Assembly: GCF_008973665.1 (NCBI RefSeq)
Contig: NZ_WACP01000005.1
Coordinates: 327,216 to 391,215, forward strand
Direction: 5' to 3'
Origin: Paenibacillus tengchongensis
Lineage (GTDB): Bacteria; Bacillota; Bacilli; Paenibacillales; Paenibacillaceae
DNA: 64,000 nt
This document shows positions 28,186 through 37,442 of this stretch, one piece after another. Every line of letters starts with the position of its first letter. Position 1 is the first letter of the stretch. The notes beneath the pieces are model-generated. The model was given only the letters and a program-made list of their open reading frames with translations. It made no database searches and was not told the origin of the DNA. The translations under genes and the position numbers were made by a program.

Positions 28186-29067
28186 CTACGCCAGCTGACG
28201 CTGCAGAATATCCTCAACGATCACCCGGTCGACATCCAGGTCAAATTTCCGGCCCCAGAAGCATTCCGTTCCCTGCTGCCGGATCCGGCTGTAATCCTCC
28301 GCCCGGAGCGTCCGCGGAAATTCCGGCCCGGTATCCCAGTCCGTATAGCGCTTGATTTCATTGACTACATTAGCTTTAAATTTACTGTTCAGAATTATAG
28401 TATGGAAGAAGATTTCATCGCCGCAGAACGAGTTCTTGAACAGCTTAACATATCCCGGATTTGCCTTAGTAAATTCCAGAATATACTGCATGCATTCTCC
28501 AGTAATCGACATCCAGTTCGACCCTTTGTACAAGTCCATCGGCAGGTCCTTGAGGCTGCGCTTCAGCACCGGCACCGACATCACCAGGTTAATGTAGCGG
28601 TTGCGGATTTCCGAGACGGCTTTGGCCCGCGAGATGAGAAAACGCGGATAAAAGACGGATACTCTGTACAGACAGCCCCACATCTCCGCTTCAATGGGTA
28701 ATTTCAGGTGTTTGACGAATTCTTTGCCTCTGTTCTCCTTAAAAAAATCAACAATCTCTCCGTTTGCAACGAGCGGCAAATCCTGCCCGCTGATCATATG
28801 GATGTAATCATAGACGCCATGCTCGCGGATCAGCTCGAAGCTTCTCAGAATACATTCAATCTGTCCATAGTGTCCCCACTGTACATCCACTGGATCTTTG
28901 ACGAAGTGGATGTCTTTCCGGTGCAGGATTTGCGGCTCGATACTGCTTTTGCGGTCAACATGCAGAAAGAATTCAACATGCTCAGCGGTTAATGCTTCCA
29001 GCAGCAGGTTGATCTGCTGCGGATTTTTGTGACAAAGGATAACATATGCCATTTTGAAGGTTTGCAT
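28186..29067 (-). CDS. GT14-type (core-2/I-branching) glycosyltransferase
   Basis: 293 residues. Typical features of bacterial GT14/core-2 branching enzymes are AYVILCHKNPQQINLLLEAL at the start, FFLHVDRKSS, VKDPVDVQWGHYGQIECILR, DYIHMISGQDLPL, and a late GDEIFFHTIILNSKF. Related proteins transfer GlcNAc or xylose from UDP-sugars; bacterial targets are mainly unknown surface glycans. No membrane helix is seen. GGGAGGAG precedes the ATG. It has no glycan-biosynthesis neighbours here, so its acceptor cannot be inferred. Confidence 0.85.
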   Translation of the reverse strand: MQTFKMAYVILCHKNPQQINLLLEALTAEHVEFFLHVDRKSSIEPQILHRKDIHFVKDPVDVQWGHYGQIECILRSFELIREHGVYDYIHMISGQDLPLVANGEIVDFFKENRGKEFVKHLKLPIEAEMWGCLYRVSVFYPRFLISRAKAVSEIRNRYINLVMSVPVLKRSLKDLPMDLYKGSNWMSITGECMQYILEFTKANPGYVKLFKNSFCGDEIFFHTIILNSKFKANVVNEIKRYTDWDTGPEFPRTLRAEDYSRIRQQGTECFWGRKFDLDVDRVIVEDILQRQLA

Positions 29068-29201
29068 GATATGCTCCTCCCACTCCTTTTTCCAAATATT
29101 ATAAGGGAGCGTGTGAAAAATATCATATCTGTAAATTTGTCAGCAACTGGATGAAAATATGGAACCGTGCAGATGGTAAATCTGCCGGTTCCCCGGATCT
29201 G

Positions 29202-32200
29202 TTAAGAGAATTTGACCAGCAGTGTGTGAATTTCAAAAGGCTTGAATTCCAGCTCCAGCGTGCTGCCATGAACAGGCTGCTCCAGCGGACGCTCCAGCAG
29301 ATCGCAGAGCTGCCACGAATGTACTGTATAGCCGCTGCTGAGTGTGACCTTACGGCGTCCTCCGTGGAAATCATGCAGTCTGACAACACAGCTGTCCCCC
29401 TGCTCCGACAGCTTCACGGCATCAACAGCGATCCCTTCGGCGTCTGTATGCAGCAATGAGCGGCCTGCATCTCCGCGGAAGGCCCCTTGCACCAGCCGCA
29501 GCGGATTGTTCAGCATCCAGGCTTCCTCCGCCGTCCGGCCGGCTACCCAGTCGCCTGTATGCGGCAGCAGGGAATACGTGAACCGGTGTTCACCCTGGTC
29601 GGCCTGCCAATCCGGCGCCGTCGCCGATTTGATGAGGGACAGGCGGATGACATGGTCCTTGATGTCGTAGCCGTACTTGCAGTCATTGAGCAGGCTTACA
29701 CCGTAGCCGCGCTCCGAGAGATCCGCCCACTGATGGCCGACGCTCTCGAAACGGGCGTAATCCCAGCTCGTATTCCAGTGGGTCGGGCGCTTGACGTTGC
29801 CGAACTGAATATCGTAGGTGGCTTCTGTCGACCGTACAGCCACCGGAAAAGCAGTCTTCAGCAGCTGATGCTGCTCCTGCCAGTCGACCACCGTCTCGAA
29901 ATCGATCCGGCGGCTTCCGGCATATACCCAGACTGTCTGGCTTACGGCGGAGTCCATATAGCGCCAGGTGAACTTCAAGCCTGCGGCCAGGGGGCCCGAT
30001 TCCGTCAGCTCCGCCGAGAGCAATCCGGTGATCTCGCGCTGCTTCTCCTGATAGTACAGGTCAATGTCCCAGGCGTCATACAATTTCGGCTTATCCTCGA
30101 ATACCTGCAGCACATTCCCGCATTCTCTGGCGGCCAGCACTTCCCGGCCGGCATCGCGGTCATAGAGGCGGCTGAGCTGCCCGGCCTCATTCCATTCCAG
30201 AAGATAGTGCGGAGTCGTCAGGCGGGAATTCTCCCACTTAAAAGGCTGAGCCTGCTCTTCCCGCACGGGTTGTTCTTCGTCTGCTGCGGAGGCTATAATG
30301 ACTGCAGCTCCCAGCATCGGCAGCTCCGGCGTCTCGATCAGCCAGGCTCTCTCCAGCCGCTGGGAACGGAGCAGACGTCCGTTCTCATCCCGCCATTCCA
30401 TATGCCCGTCACCAGCATCATCCACAATCACCAAGCCGGACCGGTTAAAGAAGGCACCATTAAACACCGTGTATTCCGTTCCTTCCGTCTTCGCTTCCGG
30501 CACTGCTGTCAGGGCTTTCTCTGCTGCTGTCAGGGCTTTCGCTGCTGCCGCCGCTGCTTCGTTTCCCAGCCGCTGTGCCTCGGCATACTCGATCCGGGAA
30601 TCCTCGTACACCTCCCGGATGGAGGAGCCGGGAATAATGTCGTGGAACTGGTTGCGGAGAATAATCTTCCAGCCTTCAGCTAACTCCTGGGCCGGGTAAG
30701 CCGCCAAATTGCCCGTTTCCGCTGCCAGCAGCACCTGCAGCCATTCGGCTTCGCGGTACAGCAGCTCCAGCTTACGGTTCATCCGTTTGTTGTACGCCTG
30801 GCTGGTATAGGTGCCGCGGTGATATTCCAGATACAGCTCGCCGTCCCAGGTATGGACATATTGATCTGTGGTGCTGATGGTATGATTCAAACGTTCAAAA
30901 TACTCGTCGGCCCGGCCGGTTCTCACATTCGGCACGCCCGGGATGGCGTCTAGCCGCCGCCGCATTTCCAGATGCTCGCGGTTCACGCCCCCGCCCCCGT
31001 CGCCGTAGCCGTAGGCAAGCAGCAGCTCGCGGTTCAGGTTCTTATCCCGGTATTGGTCCCAGATGCCCTGCACCGAGAACGGCTCAATCAAGCCGTTATA
31101 AGTGTAGTACCAGGCGCTGGAATCCGGCCCTTCGGGCGTTGTGATGAAATGGGCCAGCACCTCGCTGCCGTCGATGCCCCGCCAGTGGAACGTATCATGC
31201 GGCATGCGGTTATATTGGCTCCAGCTGATCTTGGTTGTCATGAACGTATCAATGCCCGATTTGCGCAGAATCTGCGGCAAAGCCCAGCTGTAACCGAACA
31301 CATCCGGCAGCCATAGATATTTGCATTCCACACCGAATTCCTCACGGAAGAACTTCGTTCCGTACAGAATCTGGCGGACCAGTGACTCGCCGCTGGTCAG
31401 GTTGCAGTCCGCCTCCAGCCACATCGCGCCCCCGGCCTCCCACCTGCCTTCCTGAACCCGCTCCTTGATTCCGGCATACAGCTCCGGATAATCCCGCTTC
31501 ATGTAGTCGTACAATTGGGGCTGAGTCTGCAGAAAAATATATTCCGGGTACTGCTGCATCAGCCGCAGCACCGTGGAGAAGGAGCGGGCCGCCTTCTCCC
31601 GTGTATGGGTGAGCCGCCACAGCCAGGCGACGTCGATATGGGTATGCCCCACCGCCGTTACTGTTACCGGATGCTTCTGCTTCATGGCCGCCAGCGCCGA
31701 GGCCAGCAGTTCATCCGCCTCCCGTACGGAGGCGTAGAAGCCTTCGCTGCCCGGCCGCGACCAGTTCAGCAGGCGGAACGCCCGGTCCAGCGCCATCAAG
31801 AGCTCCTGCTTCAGCGGATCGCTGCTGCTTAAGCCTTGCGATACGGCCAGCACCGCCCGGCCCGTATAATACAGGTTGTCAGTTGCTTCATCGAGACAAG
31901 CGAGCTCAGCCCGCCCGATCCGGTGCTCCTGGGGAACGGGCAAGCCTCCGCCTTCGAGGCCGGACCACAGCCGGAAAGTAAAATCCACCGTAGTCCCCGC
32001 CGTTTCCGGCTCCAGAAACACCTCCTGATGGTTGGAATCCACGCCCTGATACGGCTTGCCGTTCAGAAACAGCAGCGCTTCGAAGCCGCTGTTATTGCCG
32101 CCGCCGGTCCGGCCGAAGTCGAACAGGCCGACTATGCGTCTGCCCTGCCACTGCGCGGGAACCTCCACCGCCCGGTGCAGCCAGAGGTACAGGTCGCGCC

Positions 32201-32378
32201 CGGTCCAGTAATCGCCGACCTGGTAGGTCTGTCCGCCTTCTATCGCCGGGGGATACACACCGTTAGCCCCTTCATTGTCTTCGAGCCCCAGCCATTCCCT
32301 CAGAATCACCGCATCCCGGTACCGGTAACGTTCCAGTTCTGTAATCCGCGCGCCCAGCTTCTCTTCCGTCCAAAACAT
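29202..32378 (-). CDS. GH38 alpha-mannosidase, long form
   Basis: About 1058 residues, counted from the ATG at 32378 that follows GAGGAGGAG; the frame is open to 32402 but that part covers the operator. The N-terminal beta domain is followed by the GH38 catalytic domain with the zinc motif HTHID (about 245-249), the nucleophile aspartate at about 324 (MWLEADCNLTSGESL), then the central helical and C-terminal beta domains. No signal peptide, so it acts inside the cell on alpha-mannosides. It follows the LacI-type gene but is separated from it by a terminator and has its own copy of the LacI-type operator. Confidence 0.93.
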   Translation of the reverse strand: MFWTEEKLGARITELERYRYRDAVILREWLGLEDNEGANGVYPPAIEGGQTYQVGDYWTGRDLYLWLHRAVEVPAQWQGRRIVGLFDFGRTGGGNNSGFEALLFLNGKPYQGVDSNHQEVFLEPETAGTTVDFTFRLWSGLEGGGLPVPQEHRIGRAELACLDEATDNLYYTGRAVLAVSQGLSSSDPLKQELLMALDRAFRLLNWSRPGSEGFYASVREADELLASALAAMKQKHPVTVTAVGHTHIDVAWLWRLTHTREKAARSFSTVLRLMQQYPEYIFLQTQPQLYDYMKRDYPELYAGIKERVQEGRWEAGGAMWLEADCNLTSGESLVRQILYGTKFFREEFGVECKYLWLPDVFGYSWALPQILRKSGIDTFMTTKISWSQYNRMPHDTFHWRGIDGSEVLAHFITTPEGPDSSAWYYTYNGLIEPFSVQGIWDQYRDKNLNRELLLAYGYGDGGGGVNREHLEMRRRLDAIPGVPNVRTGRADEYFERLNHTISTTDQYVHTWDGELYLEYHRGTYTSQAYNKRMNRKLELLYREAEWLQVLLAAETGNLAAYPAQELAEGWKIILRNQFHDIIPGSSIREVYEDSRIEYAEAQRLGNEAAAAAAKALTAAEKALTAVPEAKTEGTEYTVFNGAFFNRSGLVIVDDAGDGHMEWRDENGRLLRSQRLERAWLIETPELPMLGAAVIIASAADEEQPVREEQAQPFKWENSRLTTPHYLLEWNEAGQLSRLYDRDAGREVLAARECGNVLQVFEDKPKLYDAWDIDLYYQEKQREITGLLSAELTESGPLAAGLKFTWRYMDSAVSQTVWVYAGSRRIDFETVVDWQEQHQLLKTAFPVAVRSTEATYDIQFGNVKRPTHWNTSWDYARFESVGHQWADLSERGYGVSLLNDCKYGYDIKDHVIRLSLIKSATAPDWQADQGEHRFTYSLLPHTGDWVAGRTAEEAWMLNNPLRLVQGAFRGDAGRSLLHTDAEGIAVDAVKLSEQGDSCVVRLHDFHGGRRKVTLSSGYTVHSWQLCDLLERPLEQPVHGSTLELEFKPFEIHTLLVKFS

Positions 32379-32395
32379 TGATTTCTCCTCCTCGT

Positions 32396-32409
32396 ATAAC
32401 ACGTGTTAT
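32396..32409. promoter_or_regulatory. LacI-type operator in front of GH38 gene
   Basis: ATAACACGTGTTAT, a perfect 14-bp palindrome, 17 bp before the GH38 ATG and just before its ribosome binding site. The identical sequence precedes the neighbouring lacI-type gene. Confidence 0.85.
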
Positions 32410-32411
32410 GT

Positions 32412-32446
32412 GCTAAAAAGAAACGGCATCCCCGCAGGGTGATGCC
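32412..32446 (-). terminator. Intrinsic terminator between LacI-type gene and GH38 gene
   Basis: On the minus strand GGCATC-ACC and GGG-GATGCC pair around CTGC, followed by TTTCTTTTT. It ends the regulator transcript before the GH38 operator. Confidence 0.75.
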
Positions 32447-32562
32447 ATTTGCGATCCTGCAGCCTACTGGGGGCCGTCACCTGCTGTAATTCCGGCTGCC
32501 ATGGAAGCGAAGCCGGCAGCAGGTGACGGGGCAGGCGTGCCGTGCCGGATTAGTGATCCCGT

Positions 32563-33612
32563 CTATGCGCTTTCTCCCGGCTTCAGTACAGCTGGCAGCC
32601 ACAGCTTGCCGGGACTTCCCTCCGCCTGCTCCTCCAGCTGCTGCAGGATGCAGCGGACCGCCGCTTCGCCCATACCGGCATACGGAATTTCGACGCAGCT
32701 CAGTGTGGGTACGCTCAAGCGGTCGCCCTGGATCGTGTTGTCGGCAGCCATGATGCGCAGGCTGCCGCCGATGTCCAGCCCCAGATGCCGGGCTGTACGA
32801 TACAGATCCGGGACGGCGCTCGACCAGTTTACCAGCACCGGCGGCAGCACCCCGCCGGTCTCAGCCTGCAGCCCGGTCAGCCAATCCAGCCAGTCCGTGC
32901 GTCCTTCCCGCTCCTCCAGGCGGTGCATCTGCGGCTTCATGCCGCGCCGGGTACACCAGCTCCGGTAAGCGTTCCGGCGGTTCTTCTCCGCCCAATTAAG
33001 CCGCTTGGCTCCGGTGCCGTGATAAATCTCTACATATACCGGCACCTGATCCGCAGCCGCTTCGCTGCGGCACAGGTAATCCAGCGCCATTTCCACACTG
33101 CCGCAGTAGTCGGCCAGCACGGAATAGATACCTTCCGTCTCGGCATAACCCTCAACGGATGCGTAAGGAACTCCGGCCTCTTTGACCTTATCCGCCCAAT
33201 CGGCGCTGCGGTAGCTCGTCTCGTCCAGCGTAATAATTCCGTCGATCTTCCGCTGATGGTACAAATCCAGCAGCCCGTTCCTGGCTTCCCCGCTCTGCCT
33301 CAGACCAGGCGAGCAGAGCAGGAGATGATAACCCCGTGCATCGCTTTCCCGCTGCATGCCTTCAAGCAGGCGCATGAACAGCGGGTGGCGGGTATCGCCG
33401 AAGGCCGCCAGCGTCATACTGCGTCCGGTCTTCATGCTGCGCGCCTGGGCGTCGACATGATAGTTCAGCTCCGAGATCGCGCGCAGCACAGCCTCCCGCG
33501 TCTGGACGCTGACCCCGATGCCGGGCGTTCCGTTCAGCACGGCGGATACGACGCTGCGCGATACGCCCGCCAGCCTGGCTACATCGTGGCTGGTCACTCT
33601 TTTTTTGCCCAT
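32563..33612 (-). CDS. LacI-family repressor of the first GH38 gene
   Basis: About 349 residues. Helix-turn-helix and hinge: VTSHDVARLAGVSRSVVSAV with SELNYHVDAQARSMKTGRS; then a periplasmic-binding-like ligand domain. Start at the ATG of MGKKRVTS (33612); two more in-frame ATG codons lie upstream. A perfect ATAACACGTGTTAT palindrome occurs 25 bp ahead of this gene and again ahead of the GH38 gene, so it most likely represses both. The inducer would be a mannoside or mannose derivative, by context. Confidence 0.92.
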   Translation of the reverse strand: MGKKRVTSHDVARLAGVSRSVVSAVLNGTPGIGVSVQTREAVLRAISELNYHVDAQARSMKTGRSMTLAAFGDTRHPLFMRLLEGMQRESDARGYHLLLCSPGLRQSGEARNGLLDLYHQRKIDGIITLDETSYRSADWADKVKEAGVPYASVEGYAETEGIYSVLADYCGSVEMALDYLCRSEAAADQVPVYVEIYHGTGAKRLNWAEKNRRNAYRSWCTRRGMKPQMHRLEEREGRTDWLDWLTGLQAETGGVLPPVLVNWSSAVPDLYRTARHLGLDIGGSLRIMAADNTIQGDRLSVPTLSCVEIPYAGMGEAAVRCILQQLEEQAEGSPGKLWLPAVLKPGESA

Positions 33613-33636
33613 AATCATCAGCACCTCGGCAAGAGT

Positions 33637-33650
33637 ATAACACGTGTTAT
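33637..33650. promoter_or_regulatory. LacI-type operator in front of its own gene
   Basis: ATAACACGTGTTAT, identical to the site at 32396. Placed directly upstream of the lacI-type start, it fits autoregulation. Confidence 0.85.
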
Positions 33651-33910
33651 GAAAAGTGTGTAGCTTAAATTGTTAACGATATTGTGCCTGTCTTTAACAT
33701 TTTTCAGTAAAGGGCAGCGCATACTATTTTCACTGAAACCTGCTCCGGCCTGGACCGTAAGTTCTAGAATAGCTTCGCAATTCTGCCGGATCAATAAATG
33801 GACATACTCTTCTTGTGTATAACACGCAGTTTATGGGTATTAGTGCAGTAAACCGAAGCATGGCAACATTCAAGCCCAAAGGCAAGCATTGCAGAGAGGA
33901 GCTATCATCA

Positions 33911-36577
33911 GTGGAGTATTACCGTATCGGTGGGACAGAAAGTTTAGAGGAACTGCAGAGTACAGCCCAGGGGCTAAGCTCCGCAGAGGCCGCAAGGCGT
34001 CAGGAAAGAGACGGATTCAATGAAATTAAGGGACGGGACAAGGACCCCCTCTGGAAGCTCTTTCTGGAGAATTTTAAAGATCCTATGGTGGTAGTGCTGC
34101 TGATTGCGGCAGGCGTTCAGATTGTTATGGGGCATGTTATGGAATCGCTGATCATCTTCCTGGTGCTGATTCTCAACGCCGTGATCAGTGTGGTGCAGAC
34201 CCGTAAGGCGGAGAGCTCGCTCGCTGCCCTGCAGCAGATGTCGGCGCCGGAGGCCAAGGTGCTGCGTGACGGGGCATTGACAACCGTGCCGGCCAGAGAG
34301 CTTGTGCGCGGGGATATCGTCATCCTCGAAGCCGGGGATTTCGTACCCGCCGACGGCCGTATCCTGGAATCGGAAAGCCTGAAGATCAATGAAGGCATGC
34401 TTACGGGTGAATCCGAGGCTGTCGAGAAGCATTCGGACACCATCGGCAAGGAAGCCCCCCTTGGCGACCGCCGCAACATGGCATTCAGCGGTTCACTGGT
34501 TGTTTATGGCCGCGGAACCTTTACTGTCACGGGAACAGGGCTGACTACCGAAATTGGAAAAATCGCCGAACTTCTCGAAAGCGCCGAAGCCAAGCAGACC
34601 CCGCTGCAGCGCAAGCTTGAAGCCTTCAGCAAGCAGCTCGGCATCGCCGTTCTGGTGCTGTCCGTATTGATCTTTGCCATTCAGGCCGGCCGGATCTGGC
34701 TGTCGGATGAAACCGTGGATACCACGGAGGCCATCCTCAATGCCGTTATGTTTGCCGTCGCGGTGGCGGTTGCCGCCATTCCGGAAGCCCTTTCCTCCAT
34801 CGTTACCATCGTTCTGTCCGTAGGCACGAACAAGATGGCCAAGCAGAATGCGATTATCCGCAAGCTGCCTGCCGTCGAATCGCTGGGTTCCACCAGCATT
34901 ATTTGTACGGATAAGACCGGCACGCTCACCCAGAACAAAATGACGGTCGTCGATTACTTCCTGCCGGAAGGGGGCAGCGAGCCCTTCAACAGGCATCCCG
35001 ATGAATGGCCGGTGGAGGCCAGACGGCTTCTGCACATCGCTGTGCTCTGCAACGACTCCCATATTAATGAGGACGGAAAAGAGCTCGGTGACCCGACAGA
35101 AGTCGCGCTGATCGCCTTCAGCAACAGTAAGAACAAGGATTACAGGGAAATCCGCGATAACTTCCCCCGCGAAGCGGAAATTCCGTTTGACTCCGACCGC
35201 AAGCTGATGACTACGCTGCACACGTTCGACGGACAGAAGGCACTGCTGACCAAAGGCGGGCCGGACGTCCTCTTTGACCGGTGTACACATGTTCTTCTGG
35301 GCGAGCAGGAAGTGCCGATGACCCCGGAGCTGCGTGAGTATTTTATTAAAGCCAATGAAGGATTCTCGGAAAGAGCCCTGCGCGTACTGGCCTATGCCTA
35401 CAAACCCGTGCCGAACTCCGTAACCGAAATCGGGCTGGCCGATGAGCAGAATCTGGTGCTCGTAGGCTTGACCGCCATGATCGATCCGCCGCGCGAAGCG
35501 GTATACGGGGCAATTGCCGAATCCCGAAAGGCCGGTATCCGGACCATCATGATCACCGGTGACCACAAAACCACGGCACAAGCCATCGGCCGCGACATTG
35601 GTCTGATGACCGAGCAGGAAATCGCCGTCACCGGCCAGGAGCTCGACGCCATGTCCGATGCGGAGCTGGATCAGAAGCTGGAACAGATCGGCGTGTACGC
35701 CCGGGTCTCCCCGGAGAACAAAATCCGTATTGTCCGCGCCTGGCAGCGCAAGGGTAAAGTAACCGCCATGACCGGTGACGGCGTCAATGACGCCCCTGCC
35801 CTGAAGCAGGCGGATATCGGCGTAGCGATGGGCAGCGGAACCGACGTGGCCAAGGATGCGGCGGCGATGATTCTGACCGACGATAATTTCGTCTCGATCG
35901 TCAATGCGGTATCTGTGGGCCGGACGGTGTTCGATAATATTAAAAAGGCGATCGCCTACCTGTTCTCCGGCAACCTTGGAGCGATCATTGCCATCCTCTT
36001 CGCCCTGGTGGTCGGCTGGGTCAATCCTTTTACAGCTATTCAGCTGCTGTTCATCAATCTGGCGAACGATTCCCTTCCGGCCATTGCGCTGGGTATGGAG
36101 AAGCCTGAACCGAATGTCATGAACCGCAAGCCGCGCGACCTCAAGGAAGGCATCTTCGCCGGCGGGATGATGCAGGCAATCATAACCCGCGGTCTGCTGA
36201 TCGGGATAGCCGTCATTGTCTCGATGTATATCGGGCTGCAGCATTCCTCCGAAATGGGTGTAGCCATGGCCTTCACCACTCTGATTCTGTCGCGGACGCT
36301 GCAGACCTTTGCCGCCCGTTCGAACAGCCAGACGTCGGTGGAAGCCGGCTTCTTCAGCAACAAATATGTCATTGGTGCCGTGCTGGTCTGCTTCGCCTTT
36401 TACGGCATTACGGTGCTGCCGGGAGTCAGAGATATCTTCTCCATTCCGGATTCGTTCGGAATGCAGGAATGGCTGACCGCCGCCGGCCTGGCCCTCGGAG
36501 CCGTTATCCTGATGGAAGTGATTAAGCTGATCCGTAGAGCGTTCACGTCAGGCAAGGCCGAAAATGCCGGACTGTAA
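33911..36577 (+). CDS. P-type Ca2+-transporting ATPase (P2A, SERCA/YloB-like)
   Basis: About 888 residues. Contains the actuator motif LTGES, phosphorylation site DKTGTLTQ, nucleotide-binding KGGPDVL and hinge GDGVNDAP. Membrane calcium-site residues are in IPEAL (M4), the NLANDSLPA stretch (M6) and an N/E-bearing M5. It exports Ca2+ (possibly Mn2+) across the membrane. The frame is open from GTG 33815, but GAGAGGAG at 33894-33901 and GTG 33911 (starting MEYYRIGG) fit better and give the normal family N-terminus (SLEELQSTAQGLSSAEAARR). A degenerate ATAACACG element near 33820 resembles the adjacent LacI operator. Confidence 0.92.
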   Translation: MEYYRIGGTESLEELQSTAQGLSSAEAARRQERDGFNEIKGRDKDPLWKLFLENFKDPMVVVLLIAAGVQIVMGHVMESLIIFLVLILNAVISVVQTRKAESSLAALQQMSAPEAKVLRDGALTTVPARELVRGDIVILEAGDFVPADGRILESESLKINEGMLTGESEAVEKHSDTIGKEAPLGDRRNMAFSGSLVVYGRGTFTVTGTGLTTEIGKIAELLESAEAKQTPLQRKLEAFSKQLGIAVLVLSVLIFAIQAGRIWLSDETVDTTEAILNAVMFAVAVAVAAIPEALSSIVTIVLSVGTNKMAKQNAIIRKLPAVESLGSTSIICTDKTGTLTQNKMTVVDYFLPEGGSEPFNRHPDEWPVEARRLLHIAVLCNDSHINEDGKELGDPTEVALIAFSNSKNKDYREIRDNFPREAEIPFDSDRKLMTTLHTFDGQKALLTKGGPDVLFDRCTHVLLGEQEVPMTPELREYFIKANEGFSERALRVLAYAYKPVPNSVTEIGLADEQNLVLVGLTAMIDPPREAVYGAIAESRKAGIRTIMITGDHKTTAQAIGRDIGLMTEQEIAVTGQELDAMSDAELDQKLEQIGVYARVSPENKIRIVRAWQRKGKVTAMTGDGVNDAPALKQADIGVAMGSGTDVAKDAAAMILTDDNFVSIVNAVSVGRTVFDNIKKAIAYLFSGNLGAIIAILFALVVGWVNPFTAIQLLFINLANDSLPAIALGMEKPEPNVMNRKPRDLKEGIFAGGMMQAIITRGLLIGIAVIVSMYIGLQHSSEMGVAMAFTTLILSRTLQTFAARSNSQTSVEAGFFSNKYVIGAVLVCFAFYGITVLPGVRDIFSIPDSFGMQEWLTAAGLALGAVILMEVIKLIRRAFTSGKAENAGL

Positions 36578-36600
36578 GCAAGCTGAAATGTACTAAGAGA

Positions 36601-36657
36601 CAAAACAGCTGTCCCTAGAGCCATGAAATGGCTGTTTGGGACAGCTGTTTTGCTTTT
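36601..36657 (+). terminator. Intrinsic terminator after the Ca2+ ATPase
   Basis: CAAAACAGCTGTCCC pairs with GGGACAGCTGTTTTG, with an inner AGCCAT/ATGGCT hairpin, followed by CTTTT. Confidence 0.85.
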
Positions 36658-36659
36658 GG

Positions 36660-37088
36660 AAGTTCCCGTTTTAATTTCCGCTTACGGATCCAGGAGACGT
36701 TATATCCTATTTCTGCATGGATTATCCAGAGTAACGGACTCCAGTGCACTTATGGTTAAATGATCACGCATTCATCAGCGGTTGCTACCGGGATAAGGTT
36801 ATCTGTGTCCGAAAGCCCAGCCAAATCATCATTTCCGGAGAAATAAGGTCTGTAGGGTCCCTTCGCAAGCAAGCTCGGAGCAGGAGCCCCGGAAACAAGC
36901 CGACCTACACAAACGCCCGTCAATCCCGGCCGGAATATCCGGACGTATGCCTTAATCGGACGTATGCTTTAATAGCTGAGCACCACCGGACCTCTCACTT
37001 CCGAAAGTAACATACCGTGCCCGGAACGGGTTAGAATGCCAGCCCTCGTAATCTCGGCGAAGTCCCAAGTGACATCCAATAGCTCCTC
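36660..37088. other. Gene-free interval, possibly decayed
   Basis: About 430 bp before repeat C with no credible gene. A direct repeat CGGACGTATGC(C/T)TTAAT occurs twice near 36938-36975. On the minus strand a frame reading REELLDVTWDFAEITRAGIL (ending near 36974) looks protein-like but has no start and no family I recognise; it may be a gene remnant. Confidence 0.35.
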
Positions 37089-37089
37089 A

Positions 37090-37280
37090 CGAATAGTTTG
37101 ATTTCCGCACACTAATAATGCCTTATATACGGATTTCAGCACATTCATTCGATTACCGCCACTTCATTGGGCCAATACCGGCATGGAAACCAGCTTCTCC
37201 CCGTATTAAGTTGCGATTTTCCAATTAGATTGGTGATACTCTGCATATAGGAGAAATTAGATGGCGATTTTCCAACTATG
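37090..37280 (+). repeat. Dispersed intergenic repeat, copy C
   Basis: Aligns with copy A in the same orientation. Motif GA positions are 37100, 37151, 37215 and 37266, giving spacings of 51, 64 and 51 bp. Shared blocks include TTTGATTTCCGCACACTAAT, GATTACCGCCACTTCATTGG and GCGATTTTCCAATTAGAT. The 160 bp from here to the next gene's stop hold nothing I recognise. Confidence 0.85.
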
Positions 37281-37442
37281 CCTGCGATAACTCCATACAA
37301 ATGAAATCAGGTGGCGTAAACTTGGCCGCGGAGGCCGAACAATCCCAGAATTACGCCATTTCCAGCAGCCGGCAGCGCCATTTCCATAACAAAAAGCGAC
37401 TCGTCCGCAGACAAGCCGCCCCCCGCTCCTACATCCTGTTTC

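Noticed and set aside
33815..33833. ATAACACGCAGTTTAT as a third full LacI operator before the Ca2+ ATPase gene
   Set aside because: Only the left half matches; the right half is disrupted. Kept as a remark, not as a feature.
36744..37010. 88-codon plus-strand frame in the gap after the Ca2+ ATPase
   Set aside because: No ribosome binding site, no family character, and a composition rich in Arg/Ser typical of non-coding translation.
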